Shown: positions 17,735 to 26,721 of the stretch, piece after piece
Layout of the letters: every line of letters starts with the position of its first letter
How positions within the stretch are numbered: the stretch's first letter is position 1
Assembly: GCF_003710815.1 (NCBI RefSeq)
Contig: NZ_RHHP01000042.1
Location: 81,609-145,608, forward strand
Reading direction: 5' to 3'
Length of the DNA: 64,000 nt
DNA from: Brevibacillus centrosporus
GTDB taxonomy: Bacteria; Bacillota; Bacilli; Brevibacillales; Brevibacillaceae
Position numbers and translations under genes: made by a program
Notes under the pieces: generated by a model
Told to the model about the DNA's origin: nothing
What the model saw: the letters and a program-made list of their open reading frames with translations, nothing else
The model's database searches: none

Positions 17735-20589
17735 CCACCGTCACTACGCTGGTGCTCGCCGCAGAGATTATGGCAGACGGGCGTTTTTTGATCACTGGAT
17801 CTGGACCACACGGAGAACGAATCGACCCAGAAGCACTCGGCAGTACCTTGTTTGCATGGGATGAGAAATCGTTCTACGGAACCTTTCTGGAAAAGACCGA
17901 GTACGGCTTGCTCCTGAGTCCGTCCGAAGCCCTGTCCTTTTTTGCCTCTCCTGCCTGGCTGCAGCACATGACTTATGAACTCAATCATGCGTTTACGTCT
18001 TATCAGGAAATGGCGCGTGTCATTCAGCAAGCACTTGCTGCCGGTACCATCTCTCCTGACTTTGAGCAATGGAAGATGGGCCGCTACGGGTGGAAAATGA
18101 CCGATGCTCCAGAAGACGTTTCGGGACTCTGCCGGAATTGGCTAACACTTGCCCTGGAAGAAGCACTTCTATCACGCGGTGAGGTCGGACTCGCCTGGGA
18201 TCAATTATTGACCCAATTTCCGGCGCTTATGGTCATGGGCAGTGATCTTTCGCCACATTTGGAAGAGAAGGAATGGCTGCAATCCATCGGCTGGCTCCCG
18301 GATCTGACTCCTTTTCGTACATGTCTGCGCTTGGTGGAGGCCGAGGACAGCTTTTCGGATTGGCAGCTCTCCGTCTATCTGCAGGACCGCGAAGAACCGG
18401 ATCGCCTCTTCTTGATCGAACGGGATCTTGATTCTCCACATGGCTATTCTCGCGCTGATATCCCTGAGGAATGGGTTGAGCACTGGGAGCGGTTCCTGCA
18501 CGATCTTCACAAATGCCAGGAGATATTGCCTTGGGAGACTCCCTCCAGTGCGGAGCCCCTCTTGCTTTCTCGACTTTCCAATGAGCAAGCATGGACTTTT
18601 TTGACGGCCAGCAGCTTGCTGCTTGTGCAAGCAGGCATTCATGTCTTCTTGCCTGCATGGTGGGAACAGGCGCGCAGAGTTAGACCGAAGCTGAAAGCCA
18701 AGGTCACCTCCTCAGTCGGGGCGAGCAGACAATCGTTTTTAGGAATTTCGCAAGTGATGGAATTCGAGTGGAAGCTCGCCTTAGGTCCAATCGAGCTGAG
18801 TGAAGAAGAGTTTGAGCAGCTGATCAAGCAGAAGCAGCGGCTGCTAAAAATACGCGGACATTGGGTGCAGCTCACCCCTGATCTCTTTTTGCAGCTACAA
18901 GAGACCTTAAAGAAATCAAAAGGCAAGAATGCCCTGACGTTTCGCGATGTCATGAAGATGCATCTGACTACCCCCGAAGAGCAGGAAGACGATTTGCTCG
19001 ATGACGACGAGCTAGACGCCTATTCTCTAACGATGGAAGTCGAGTTGAATCAGCACTTGCTGCAGCTCATGCACCAGCTGCAAGAGACGAAGCAAATTCC
19101 GATCCTCGACCAACCGTCCACCTTCCGCGGCACACTGCGAAAATACCAGCTGGAAGGCAGCTCCTGGCTGCTTTTCCTGCGCCGCTTCGGACTAGGCGCT
19201 TGTCTGGCGGACGACATGGGGTTGGGGAAAACCGTGCAGTTTATTACCTATTTGCTGCATCTAAAGCAAAATGGCGTATCGGACACCCCTTCCCTCTTGA
19301 TCTGTCCGACTTCGGTCATCGGCAACTGGCAAAAAGAGCTGGAGCGTTTTGCCCCTTCCCTGAAGGTCTTTGTCCATTACGGCAACAACCGTCTGAAAAA
19401 GGAAGACTTCTTGCCTGCTATTGAGGGGGCAGATCTGGTCATCACCTCCTATGCCTTGTCCCATCTGGATGAAAAAGAGCTCTCCTCCATCACCTGGAAT
19501 GCCATTTGTCTGGATGAGGCCCAAAACATCAAAAATGCATATACCAAGCAAGCATCGGCTGTACGTGATTTACAGGCTTGGCATCGGATTGCTTTGACAG
19601 GCACCCCTATCGAAAATCGTTTGAGCGAGCTGTGGTCTATCTTTGACTTCCTAAACCCCGGGTATTTGGGGAGCTTGGGTGACTTCGCACGGCGATATGT
19701 ACACCCAATCGAGAGGGACCAGGATCAGAGCCTGATACAGCAAGTTCAACGACTGATTCAGCCCTTTTTGCTCCGCCGGGTGAAAACCGACCCTAGCATT
19801 CAGCTGGATCTGCCAGAAAAGAACGAGGGGAAAGAGTACGTCCCCCTCACTGCAGAACAAGGGGCGCTTTATGAAACAGCCATCCAGGAGATGTTTGCCC
19901 GGATGGAAAATACGAGTCCGATGGAGCGGCGCGGGCTCATCCTCACGACCCTCTCCCGGCTGAAGCAGCTTTGTGATCACCCTGCTCTCATCCTCAATGA
20001 AATCGCGACGAGTGAGGAAGCGAGCCGGTCCCATAAGCTAGAGCGGCTCCTGGAGCTAGTCGGGGATATCCGGCAAAAGGGCGAGCGCTGCCTGATCTTT
20101 ACGCAATATATCGAGATGGGCAACATGCTGCAGCGTGTACTGACTCGAGAGGGCTATGGTCCTGTCTTCTTTTTGAATGGATCAACCAAAAAGGAAATGC
20201 GGGACGACATGATCGCCCGCTTCCAAAATGAAGCGTTGCCTGATCAAGAGCGCGGCGCCATCTTTATCCTCTCTTTGCGTGCAGGAGGAACCGGTCTGAA
20301 CTTGACCGAAGCCAACCACGTCATTCACTACGACCGGTGGTGGAATCCTGCCGTCGAGAACCAGGCAACCGACCGTGCCCATCGAATCGGCCAACGACGA
20401 AATGTGCAAGTGTATAAATTCATTTCGCTCGGAACCATCGAGGAGCGCATCGATGAGATGATGGAAAGAAAGCTCTCCCTTAGTCAACAAATCGTCGGTA
20501 CAGGTGAATCCTGGATCACGGAGCTGTCGACCTCAGAGCTTCGCGAGCTGTTTGCACTGCGCCATGAATGGCTCGATATGAAAGGATAG
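17731..20589 (+). CDS. SNF2-family helicase (YwqA-like)
   Basis: A 952-residue Swi2/Snf2 ATPase. The N-terminal 430 residues are family-specific, with an acidic stretch (EEQEDDLLDDDELD) near 420. The N-terminal ATPase lobe (about 465-730) has Walker A CLADDMGLGKT, DEAQ-type Walker B (CLDEAQNIKN) and LTGTPIENRLSELW. The C-terminal lobe (about 770-910) shows LSLRAGGTGLNLTEANHVIH and ATDRAHRIGQ. These proteins translocate on duplex DNA or remodel protein-DNA complexes; the bacterial role is poorly defined. Translationally coupled to the SWIM gene. Confidence 0.93.
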   Translation: MTTVTTLVLAAEIMADGRFLITGSGPHGERIDPEALGSTLFAWDEKSFYGTFLEKTEYGLLLSPSEALSFFASPAWLQHMTYELNHAFTSYQEMARVIQQALAAGTISPDFEQWKMGRYGWKMTDAPEDVSGLCRNWLTLALEEALLSRGEVGLAWDQLLTQFPALMVMGSDLSPHLEEKEWLQSIGWLPDLTPFRTCLRLVEAEDSFSDWQLSVYLQDREEPDRLFLIERDLDSPHGYSRADIPEEWVEHWERFLHDLHKCQEILPWETPSSAEPLLLSRLSNEQAWTFLTASSLLLVQAGIHVFLPAWWEQARRVRPKLKAKVTSSVGASRQSFLGISQVMEFEWKLALGPIELSEEEFEQLIKQKQRLLKIRGHWVQLTPDLFLQLQETLKKSKGKNALTFRDVMKMHLTTPEEQEDDLLDDDELDAYSLTMEVELNQHLLQLMHQLQETKQIPILDQPSTFRGTLRKYQLEGSSWLLFLRRFGLGACLADDMGLGKTVQFITYLLHLKQNGVSDTPSLLICPTSVIGNWQKELERFAPSLKVFVHYGNNRLKKEDFLPAIEGADLVITSYALSHLDEKELSSITWNAICLDEAQNIKNAYTKQASAVRDLQAWHRIALTGTPIENRLSELWSIFDFLNPGYLGSLGDFARRYVHPIERDQDQSLIQQVQRLIQPFLLRRVKTDPSIQLDLPEKNEGKEYVPLTAEQGALYETAIQEMFARMENTSPMERRGLILTTLSRLKQLCDHPALILNEIATSEEASRSHKLERLLELVGDIRQKGERCLIFTQYIEMGNMLQRVLTREGYGPVFFLNGSTKKEMRDDMIARFQNEALPDQERGAIFILSLRAGGTGLNLTEANHVIHYDRWWNPAVENQATDRAHRIGQRRNVQVYKFISLGTIEERIDEMMERKLSLSQQIVGTGESWITELSTSELRELFALRHEWLDMKG

Positions 20590-20597
20590 AGACGCGT

Positions 20598-20735
20598 ATG
20601 GAAGACCAAAAAGACAAAAAAGGGGTGCCTCCTTCCAAAGTGGACTCCCCCAAGCAGCCACCCAAACTACCGGACGCTTGGCAACGTCTGCTCGATGCCA
20701 TCCGAAAGCACTACGAATCTCCCCCTCATTCATAA
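20598..20735 (+). CDS. 45-residue Pro/Lys-rich micro-protein, unknown function
   Basis: A short frame beginning 8 nt after the helicase stop, behind AAAGGA at about 11 nt. The product starts MEDQKDKKGVPPSKVD, is rich in Lys and Pro in its first half, and ends with an amphipathic helix-like piece (DAWQRLLDAIRKHYE). It is followed directly by a hairpin, so it would be the last gene of the DUF4855/SWIM/SNF2 unit. No family is recognised. Support is position, ribosome-binding site and sensible composition only. Confidence 0.5.
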   Translation: MEDQKDKKGVPPSKVDSPKQPPKLPDAWQRLLDAIRKHYESPPHS

Positions 20736-20745
20736 GTTAGAAAAC

Positions 20746-20775
20746 GGGCTCCGCCAAGCTTTATGGCGGAGCCTT
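20746..20775. terminator. Hairpin after the helicase/micro-ORF unit
   Basis: Perfect 10-bp arms GGCTCCGCCA/TGGCGGAGCC with a 7-nt loop. The plus-side tail (TTACTG) is poor in T; the minus side has CGTTTTC. Possibly bidirectional. Confidence 0.55.
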
Positions 20776-20786
20776 ACTGTACAGAA

Positions 20787-20816
20787 AAGGTCCGATCAAG
20801 TGACTGATCGGACCTT
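20787..20816 (-). terminator. Terminator of the EAL/histidine-kinase gene, containing its stop codon
   Basis: Perfect 12-bp arms AAGGTCCGATCA/TGATCGGACCTT with a 6-nt loop. On the minus strand the tail is TTTTCTGT. The kinase stop codon lies within the hairpin. Confidence 0.7.
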
Positions 20817-23063
20817 CTCTATGGGAAAAACGACCTCTACTGTCGTTCCTTTTTGCGGATCGCTGGAAAAATGGACATAGCCTTGGTGATACTCAATAAT
20901 TTTATAACTCACCATAAGTCCGAGGCCAATGCCCTTTTCCTTTGTGCTGTAGAATGGCTCCCCTAACCTGTTCAGACGATCTTGACTCATCCCGCAGCCT
21001 TCATCGACAATACGGATTTTCACTTTGTCACTGCCCTCGTTGAACATGCCGACCTGAATGGTTCCTCCACCCGGCATCGCATCCATGGCATTGGTCAGCA
21101 GATTGAGAAAGAGCTGCCGAATTTGACCGGGATTACAGCGTATTTTTGACGACTCCCCATCCAAGTCGAGTTTCAAATCATAAAGAATTGTTGCCTCCTG
21201 AAGCTGCCCTACGACACTCACGAGTATCGTGCTGAGTTCCACTTGCTCCTCTAACAGGCAACGCTGCCCCGATAAAAACACAAATTCACGCAAAGTGTTT
21301 TCCAGCTGTTGAAACTCCGCAAGAATAATATCAAAATACTCCTTTTTTCCGCGATCTTGCTTGAGAAGCTGGACAAACCCCTTGATGGAAGTAACAGGAT
21401 TCCAAATCTCATGGGCGACCCCAGCTGCCAGCTGGCCTACTGCAGCGAGCTTGTCAATCTTGCGCAAAAACTCCTCTGCATGTACTTGAGCGGTAATATT
21501 GCGAATCAGAAAGATCATTTGCTGAACCTCCCCCTGACAATCGAAAACAGGAGAACCTTTGGCTTCGAGAATCAGCTTACTGCCATTTCGATGCTTGCCT
21601 GAGAAAACAAGCTGCTGCGGCAATTTCCATTTAATCATTTCCTCTACATGCTTCAGGACCCGCTCTTTTTCGTCCGGTAAAATAAAGGTGAGCATGTGCT
21701 TGTCATGCACTTCCTCCGGGGATATACCCAATATCGAGGAAACGGAAGGAGAGGTATAGGTAACCATGCCTCTTTGATCGAGTACCACGATTATATCCGA
21801 AACGTTTTCCGCGATCACACGATATTTGGCTTCACTCTCTCGCATTTTTGCTTCCGCTCTTTTTAAATTCGTAATATCGACACAGGAGGCAATGACTTCT
21901 TTGACTGCACCATTTTGAAAGGTGGGACGCAGCGCCGCCAAATAATAAACTCCATTCGTCAGACCCTCGTAGTTGATATTCTCTTCGCCACTCCATGCTC
22001 GCTCATAGTAACGCGTTTTTCTCTCGGCCTCGAGAGCCGGCAAAAACTCCTTCAACTCTTTGCCCACGACTTGTTCGGACATAAGTCCAGCACGATGCAT
22101 CAGCTCGCCTTCACAGAGCGTGTGGATGAACTTATCGCCTATTTTCCGAAATGTAAAAATCATGCCCTGCTGATTTTTCAAAAGATTGCCTAGTTCGCAG
22201 CGCGTGTGGATGGCTCTCCATGGCTCATGCGCGGCTTCATTTGACCGTAAGCCGTTTCCATGCTTATCCACAATCTCTTGAGCAAGCGCCATATTCATTA
22301 AGAGCTCTTGGGCAGCGACTGGCCTCGCGATGAAAAACCCTTGTGCTGCGTCACACATGTGCTTTTGCAAAAAATGCAGCTGCTCTTTTGACTCTACACC
22401 CTCTGCGACAACTTGAAGGCGTAAACTTTTCGCCATGCCAATAATGGCTGTGACCACCATTTCTTCTGCCTGATCCTGCACAAAGGATTGATCGATTTTG
22501 AGCTTGTCGACCGGAAACCGTTTGAGCTGGGAGAGCGAACTATAGCCACGTCCAAAGTCATCGATGCTGATCGTCACACCTATACGCTTCAGCTGAAGCA
22601 GTATTTCCAGAGCTTGCTCGGCATCGAACGCCATATCCTCTGTCAGTTCCAGCTCCAGCCATCTCGGTTCTAGTCCGCTAGCTTCTAGCACACGCTCTAC
22701 GACCGTTACCAGATCATCGTGAACGAGGGAGAGCAGTGACAGATTGACAGAAACAGGGAACGGGGAAAACCCGGACTCCTGCCATTTCTTATTTTGCATA
22801 CAAACTCGCTGTATGACCCACTCTTGAATAGAGAAAAGAGTACTTGCCTGTTGGACACCTGAAAGAAACTCTCTCGCTACCAGTAAACCCCTTCTGGGAT
22901 GATTCCAGCGCAGAAAAGCCTCTGCCCCGACGATTTTTCCTGTTCTCAAGTCGATGACAGGCTGATAATGAAGCAGGAATTCCTGCCTTTCCAGAGCAAG
23001 GATGAGTTCGCTATCGTAGTCATCTGCGATACACCTTTCGTCCCTTTGCTGCCAAATCTGCAA
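20796..23063 (-). CDS. EAL-PAS-PAS-histidine kinase fusion protein
   Basis: A 755-residue soluble protein with an unusual order. An EAL c-di-GMP phosphodiesterase domain comes first (about 20-255): EAF at 48-50 instead of EAL, NLS at 107, ELTE, DDFGRGYSS at 168, K189, EGVE at 221 and QGFF at 241, so nearly all catalytic positions are kept. Two PAS-like sensor regions follow (about 295-400 and 405-525), then a HisKA dimerisation helix with the phospho-acceptor His551 in HEIWNP (usual HEIRNP), and an HATPase domain (about 640-750, NLLTNAMDAMPGGG, DEGCGM, GIGLGL). The kinase half resembles sporulation-type KinA-E kinases. No response regulator is adjacent. Start is TTG at 23063 behind GGAAGGGAG. 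No membrane segment is seen. Confidence 0.88.
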   Translation of the reverse strand: MQIWQQRDERCIADDYDSELILALERQEFLLHYQPVIDLRTGKIVGAEAFLRWNHPRRGLLVAREFLSGVQQASTLFSIQEWVIQRVCMQNKKWQESGFSPFPVSVNLSLLSLVHDDLVTVVERVLEASGLEPRWLELELTEDMAFDAEQALEILLQLKRIGVTISIDDFGRGYSSLSQLKRFPVDKLKIDQSFVQDQAEEMVVTAIIGMAKSLRLQVVAEGVESKEQLHFLQKHMCDAAQGFFIARPVAAQELLMNMALAQEIVDKHGNGLRSNEAAHEPWRAIHTRCELGNLLKNQQGMIFTFRKIGDKFIHTLCEGELMHRAGLMSEQVVGKELKEFLPALEAERKTRYYERAWSGEENINYEGLTNGVYYLAALRPTFQNGAVKEVIASCVDITNLKRAEAKMRESEAKYRVIAENVSDIIVVLDQRGMVTYTSPSVSSILGISPEEVHDKHMLTFILPDEKERVLKHVEEMIKWKLPQQLVFSGKHRNGSKLILEAKGSPVFDCQGEVQQMIFLIRNITAQVHAEEFLRKIDKLAAVGQLAAGVAHEIWNPVTSIKGFVQLLKQDRGKKEYFDIILAEFQQLENTLREFVFLSGQRCLLEEQVELSTILVSVVGQLQEATILYDLKLDLDGESSKIRCNPGQIRQLFLNLLTNAMDAMPGGGTIQVGMFNEGSDKVKIRIVDEGCGMSQDRLNRLGEPFYSTKEKGIGLGLMVSYKIIEYHQGYVHFSSDPQKGTTVEVVFPIEKVRSVT

Positions 23064-23300
23064 ATTGGAACACTCCCTTCCTCTGATACATGCCCTACAG
23101 CACGTATGCTCCCGGAATTTTGTTTGCTGGTATTCATTTTTTAGAATTTTTATAATCTTCCCTTACTTTACTGGAAGAATATATCTTCTGTCTAGTTCCA
23201 TGGTCGCAGTGGTGAGAAATCTTGTGTGGGGCAAGCCTCTCCCCAAGGGGGACATGTCTCGCATTCGCTGTCTTTATGCGAATAGGATCATTTCTGCATA

Positions 23301-23330
23301 AAAAAACGGCTCGATTCGACGTCGAGCCTT
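23301..23330 (-). terminator. Terminator of the ABC exporter gene
   Basis: GGCTCGA/TCGAGCC arms (23308-23314, 23322-23328) are followed on the minus strand by GTTTTTTT, 23 nt after the ABC gene stop. Confidence 0.8.
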
Positions 23331-23352
23331 TGCTTTGATCCTTCTATCCTGT

Positions 23353-25101
23353 TTAGCTGGTGAATGCGGTGCGAGATTGTTCGAGATAGGTTCCAAACTG
23401 GGCTTGATACAGCCTGCTGTATACCCCTTCCTGATCTAGCAGCTGTTCGTGGCTGCCCTGCTCCGTAATCCCTTCTTCTGTCACAACCATGATGCGATCC
23501 GCGGTTTTGATAGTGGCCAAACGGTGCGCGATCACCAATGTCGTTCTTCCTTTTGACAATTCCGCCAGCGATTGCTGGATTGCCGCTTCCGTCTCGGTAT
23601 CCAGAGCAGATGTCGCTTCATCCAGAATTAAGATCGTCGGGTTTTTCAAAAACATGCGTGCAATCGCCAGCCTTTGTTTTTGACCGCCAGACAGCTTGAC
23701 TCCGCGCTCTCCGATAATCGTCTCCATCCCATCCTGCTGCGCGCGGATAAACTCATCGAGCTTGGCACGTCTGGCTGCTTCCCAAATTTCTTCCTCTGTT
23801 GCCGTTTGGTTCCCATAGATGATATTTTCCCGAATCGATCCAGAGAACAGGAATACATCCTGTTGAACGATCCCGATCTGACTGCGCAGCGACGACAGTT
23901 TGATCTTGCGAATATCAATACCATCGATGGTGATGCTACCGCCGTCAATTTCATAGAAACGCGGGAGCAAGCTGCACAATGTGGTTTTCCCCGCTCCAGA
24001 AGGTCCTACAAAAGCAATCGTTTCCCCTGCCCGAATGTTCAAGTCGATGTTACGTAAGATACTTGACTCCTGATCATAGCTGAAGGATACGCCTTTGTAT
24101 TGGATGTCCCCTCTTAGCTTCTCGACCGCAATTGCATCCGGTGCATCTGTAATATCCGGCTCCGTTTCCATAATCTCGATGTACCGTCGAAACCCTGCAA
24201 TTCCTTTTGGATAGCTTTCAATGATAGCATTAATTTTTTCCATCGGACGGAAAAACACGTTGGTCAGCAGCAGGAAAGCGACGAATTCCCCGTAGGTCAG
24301 CTGATTTTGCAGGACAAACCAGCTTCCGCAGATTAAGACGAATAGGGTGACCAGCCTCATCATCATATAGCTGACGGAGGAATTTTGCGCCATAATTTTG
24401 TAAGAGAGCAGCTTCGTCAAACGGAAGCGAAGATTGTTCTCGGCAAAGCGCCCATTTTCAAAAGCCTCGTTGGCAAATGCTTGGACAACGCGCATACCGC
24501 CTACGTTGTCTTCTACGCGTGCATTAAAGTCTGCCATGTCTCCATACATGCGGTGAAAAGCAGTCGTCATTTTCCGGTTAAAGTGGATAACGAGCCAAAT
24601 CATGATCGGAATCACCAAGAACGTCATGATCGCCATTTCTTCGTTGATGCTAAACATCAGGAAGAATGCCCCCACCAACGTCATGATGGCAATAAACAAG
24701 TCTTCCGGCCCATGGTGCGCCACTTCTCCGATCTCCATTAAGTCGTTGGTCAATCGGGAAAGCAGATGCCCTGTTTTGGTATTATCAAAGAAACGGAACG
24801 AGAGCTTTTGAATATGATCGTACAATTTTTTTCGCATGTCCGTTTCGATGTTGATCCCCAGCATGTGTCCCCAATAGGTAACTACATAGTTCATGGCTGC
24901 ATTGAGTATGTACATGATCAGCAGTCCGAAGCAAGCCCACAGGATCAGCGGCCAGTCTTTGCTGGGCAGCAGCTTGTCAACGACCATATTTACCGCAACG
25001 GGAAAGCCCAATTCGAGCATCGCAGCTAAGATGGCGCATGAAAAATCGAGTAGGAACAATCCCTTATAGGGTTGATAATAAGAAAAAAAACGGCGAAGCA
25101 T
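23353..25101 (-). CDS. ABC exporter half-transporter (fused permease and ATPase)
   Basis: A type-I ABC exporter of about 582 residues. The six-helix membrane domain (about 15-300) is followed by the nucleotide-binding domain: Walker A GPSGAGKTT (near 370), signature LSGGQKQR and Walker B ILILDEATSALD, with the H-loop in VIAHRL. I place the start at the ATG at 25101 (MLRRFFSYYQPYKG), 8 nt behind GAGAGGAG, rather than the upstream in-frame ATG at 25146. It probably works as a homodimer exporting a lipid, drug or peptide; nothing near it defines the cargo. Monocistronic. Confidence 0.92.
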   Translation of the reverse strand: MLRRFFSYYQPYKGLFLLDFSCAILAAMLELGFPVAVNMVVDKLLPSKDWPLILWACFGLLIMYILNAAMNYVVTYWGHMLGINIETDMRKKLYDHIQKLSFRFFDNTKTGHLLSRLTNDLMEIGEVAHHGPEDLFIAIMTLVGAFFLMFSINEEMAIMTFLVIPIMIWLVIHFNRKMTTAFHRMYGDMADFNARVEDNVGGMRVVQAFANEAFENGRFAENNLRFRLTKLLSYKIMAQNSSVSYMMMRLVTLFVLICGSWFVLQNQLTYGEFVAFLLLTNVFFRPMEKINAIIESYPKGIAGFRRYIEIMETEPDITDAPDAIAVEKLRGDIQYKGVSFSYDQESSILRNIDLNIRAGETIAFVGPSGAGKTTLCSLLPRFYEIDGGSITIDGIDIRKIKLSSLRSQIGIVQQDVFLFSGSIRENIIYGNQTATEEEIWEAARRAKLDEFIRAQQDGMETIIGERGVKLSGGQKQRLAIARMFLKNPTILILDEATSALDTETEAAIQQSLAELSKGRTTLVIAHRLATIKTADRIMVVTEEGITEQGSHEQLLDQEGVYSRLYQAQFGTYLEQSRTAFTS

Positions 25102-25164
25102 GCACGCAACTCCTCTCTCTTTCAGGCATTTCTCCAATCGAAACACATTTGATAATCATTTTCA

Positions 25165-25815
25165 TTATATAGGCAAGCTCGCGCCAAATCGACCCTTTTC
25201 TTGGAATTCCTTTCCTAATTCTCCCTTCAGAGACACTCGTCGGAAGAAGACGGGAGTGCGCACAAAAAAGGCAAAGACCACAAGGAAGTTTTTGCCCCCA
25301 AATTTATCTACCTTTTTTACGTTTTTATAAGCTCTCGCTAGTCTTCGGATATTGTGGAAATGCGATTTGTCCTTTAATTTCAAGAACAGGACATGGGATG
25401 GCACCTCGTGATTGACCTCAATCAAATAGATCCGACCAGTTTTGTCTACCGCAAAATCAATTCCCAGCTCGGAGCGCCTTTTGAAGCGATCGAAATATCG
25501 GCTGATTTGATAGCCTAGCTGCACGAGCCTTCGTTTGACCTCTGCTGTCTTCGCTTCGGATAGTACAGCCCCTCCACGGAACTGCTCTCCCTTTTCTTGC
25601 CTTTCACTTTTACGAAAGAGTACCTGCCATTCTTTTTCCAGGCACGGATGTTTCCCGTCCCCGTATGTTCTGCGTCCGGTTTGATGTATACCGAGGAATA
25701 GCGCCGTAAAAATGCGGACAACGTCTTTCGTGACAGGACTGCCGTGGGTGGAAGGTACCTGCTTAAACCGGAAGAACGAGAATAAAACTTGTGAAGCGCC
25801 CACCACCCTCAACCC
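25165..25815 (-). pseudogene. YheC/YheD-family (spore coat-associated ATP-grasp) remnant
   Basis: Two frames must be joined to see the family. One gives YLPPTAVLSRKTLSAFLRR then YSSVYIKPDAEHTGTGNIR (about 25770-25640), the ATP-grasp entry. The other, from about 25600, gives QFRGGAVLSEAKTAEVKRRL and ELGIDFAVDKTGRIYLIEVN followed by HNIRRLARAYK. In intact proteins some 60-90 residues lie between these two parts, and more than 100 residues precede the first; there is no room for them here. So the gene has lost its 5' end, an internal piece and its frame. The family is made in the mother cell and associated with spore coat. Confidence 0.75.
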
Positions 25816-25937
25816 GATGCCAGGGCACATGCCTGCGCCGTATTTTGCATTGCGATTATTACGAAAAGAAAAGACCCCTAGGCACAGGCAGAAGTCAATC
25901 CCGACGGCCGTAAGGGTCCTTTTTCTTTCTGCTAGTC

Positions 25938-26579
25938 TTATTTCTTCCCGTGCAAATCCTGATAGGCTGGAACGCCGCCTGCTCCTTTAGCGGACAAGAT
26001 TGCATTCACGACTGCTTCTGCCAGCACTTCCACGCTGAGTGCTCCGACCAGACTGACCGAGGCATCCACACCGCCTGTAGCGACAGCAAACACCGTATCC
26101 CCATCACTCATCGTATGTACCGGATTGATAGTTTTCGCCAGTCCATTATGTGCCATTTGCGCGATTTTGTTCGCTTGGACTTTATTTAAATTCGCGTCGT
26201 TGACCTCCTGCACCGAATTGATCGGATTGAGCAGATCTGTCTCTCGGGTTCCCGGCGCTGAACCACGTACATCGACTCCACACGCGGACCCTTTTTCCAG
26301 GACGACGACTGTACAACCTGTCAATGCCTGCTCGTCCGATACTTGGCCGACCCTCACGCCTGGTACATCGACAATGCTGCCCTCAGACGCCTTTACTCCC
26401 TCTGCAGGCTTTTTTTCCTCAGCCATCGCGGACATCGTCAGTAAAGATCCGGGAACAGCCGCTGCCAAACCTAGCATCGCCGTCCTTTGCAAAAACTTGC
26501 GTCGTGAAACACTTTCCTTGATCTGCTCCTTTTGTCTCTCTTCCCTTTTTGAAACCGAATCATCCCAATCATTCGCCAT
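25938..26579 (-). pseudogene. Tat-exported P1/S58-family aminopeptidase with internal deletion
   Basis: The frame is open over about 213 residues. It has a twin-arginine signal (SRRKFLQRTAMLGLAAAVPGSLL, with cleavage expected near SAMA-EE) and then the start of a DmpA-type P1 peptidase: VPGVRVGQVSDEQALTGCTV, RGSAPGTRETDLLNPINSVQEVN. It jumps directly to DANLNKVQANKIAQMAHNGLA and NPVHTMSDGDTVFAVATG. In the family these are separated by some 170 residues that include the self-cleavage site and the nucleophilic Ser/Thr of the beta subunit. The junction keeps the frame but the product cannot be catalytic. ATG at 26579 follows AAAGGTGG; a longer in-frame ATG exists at 26618. Confidence 0.75.
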
Positions 26580-26721
26580 GTCGTACCCACCTTTTCCTAG
26601 ATTTGGAGGACCGCCCATAGTTGTTTGAAAATTCTGTCTGTTTCTTTATCGTAGCGCGCATTAAGCACGGTCACAATCACCATGGAGCTTTTGAGCGGAA
26701 AGATGCAGTGCTTTTTGCCTG

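Noticed and set aside
13822..20735. Possible defence island around the SNF2 helicase
   Set aside because: No nuclease, methylase, toxin or integrase gene is near; the SWIM-SNF2 pair is a common chromosomal housekeeping pair. It is kept only as a modest finding about the extra genes.
25860..25930. GACCCC...GGGTC pairing as terminator of the P1-peptidase remnant
   Set aside because: The arms are short, mismatched and about 35 nt apart, so the hairpin would be weak.
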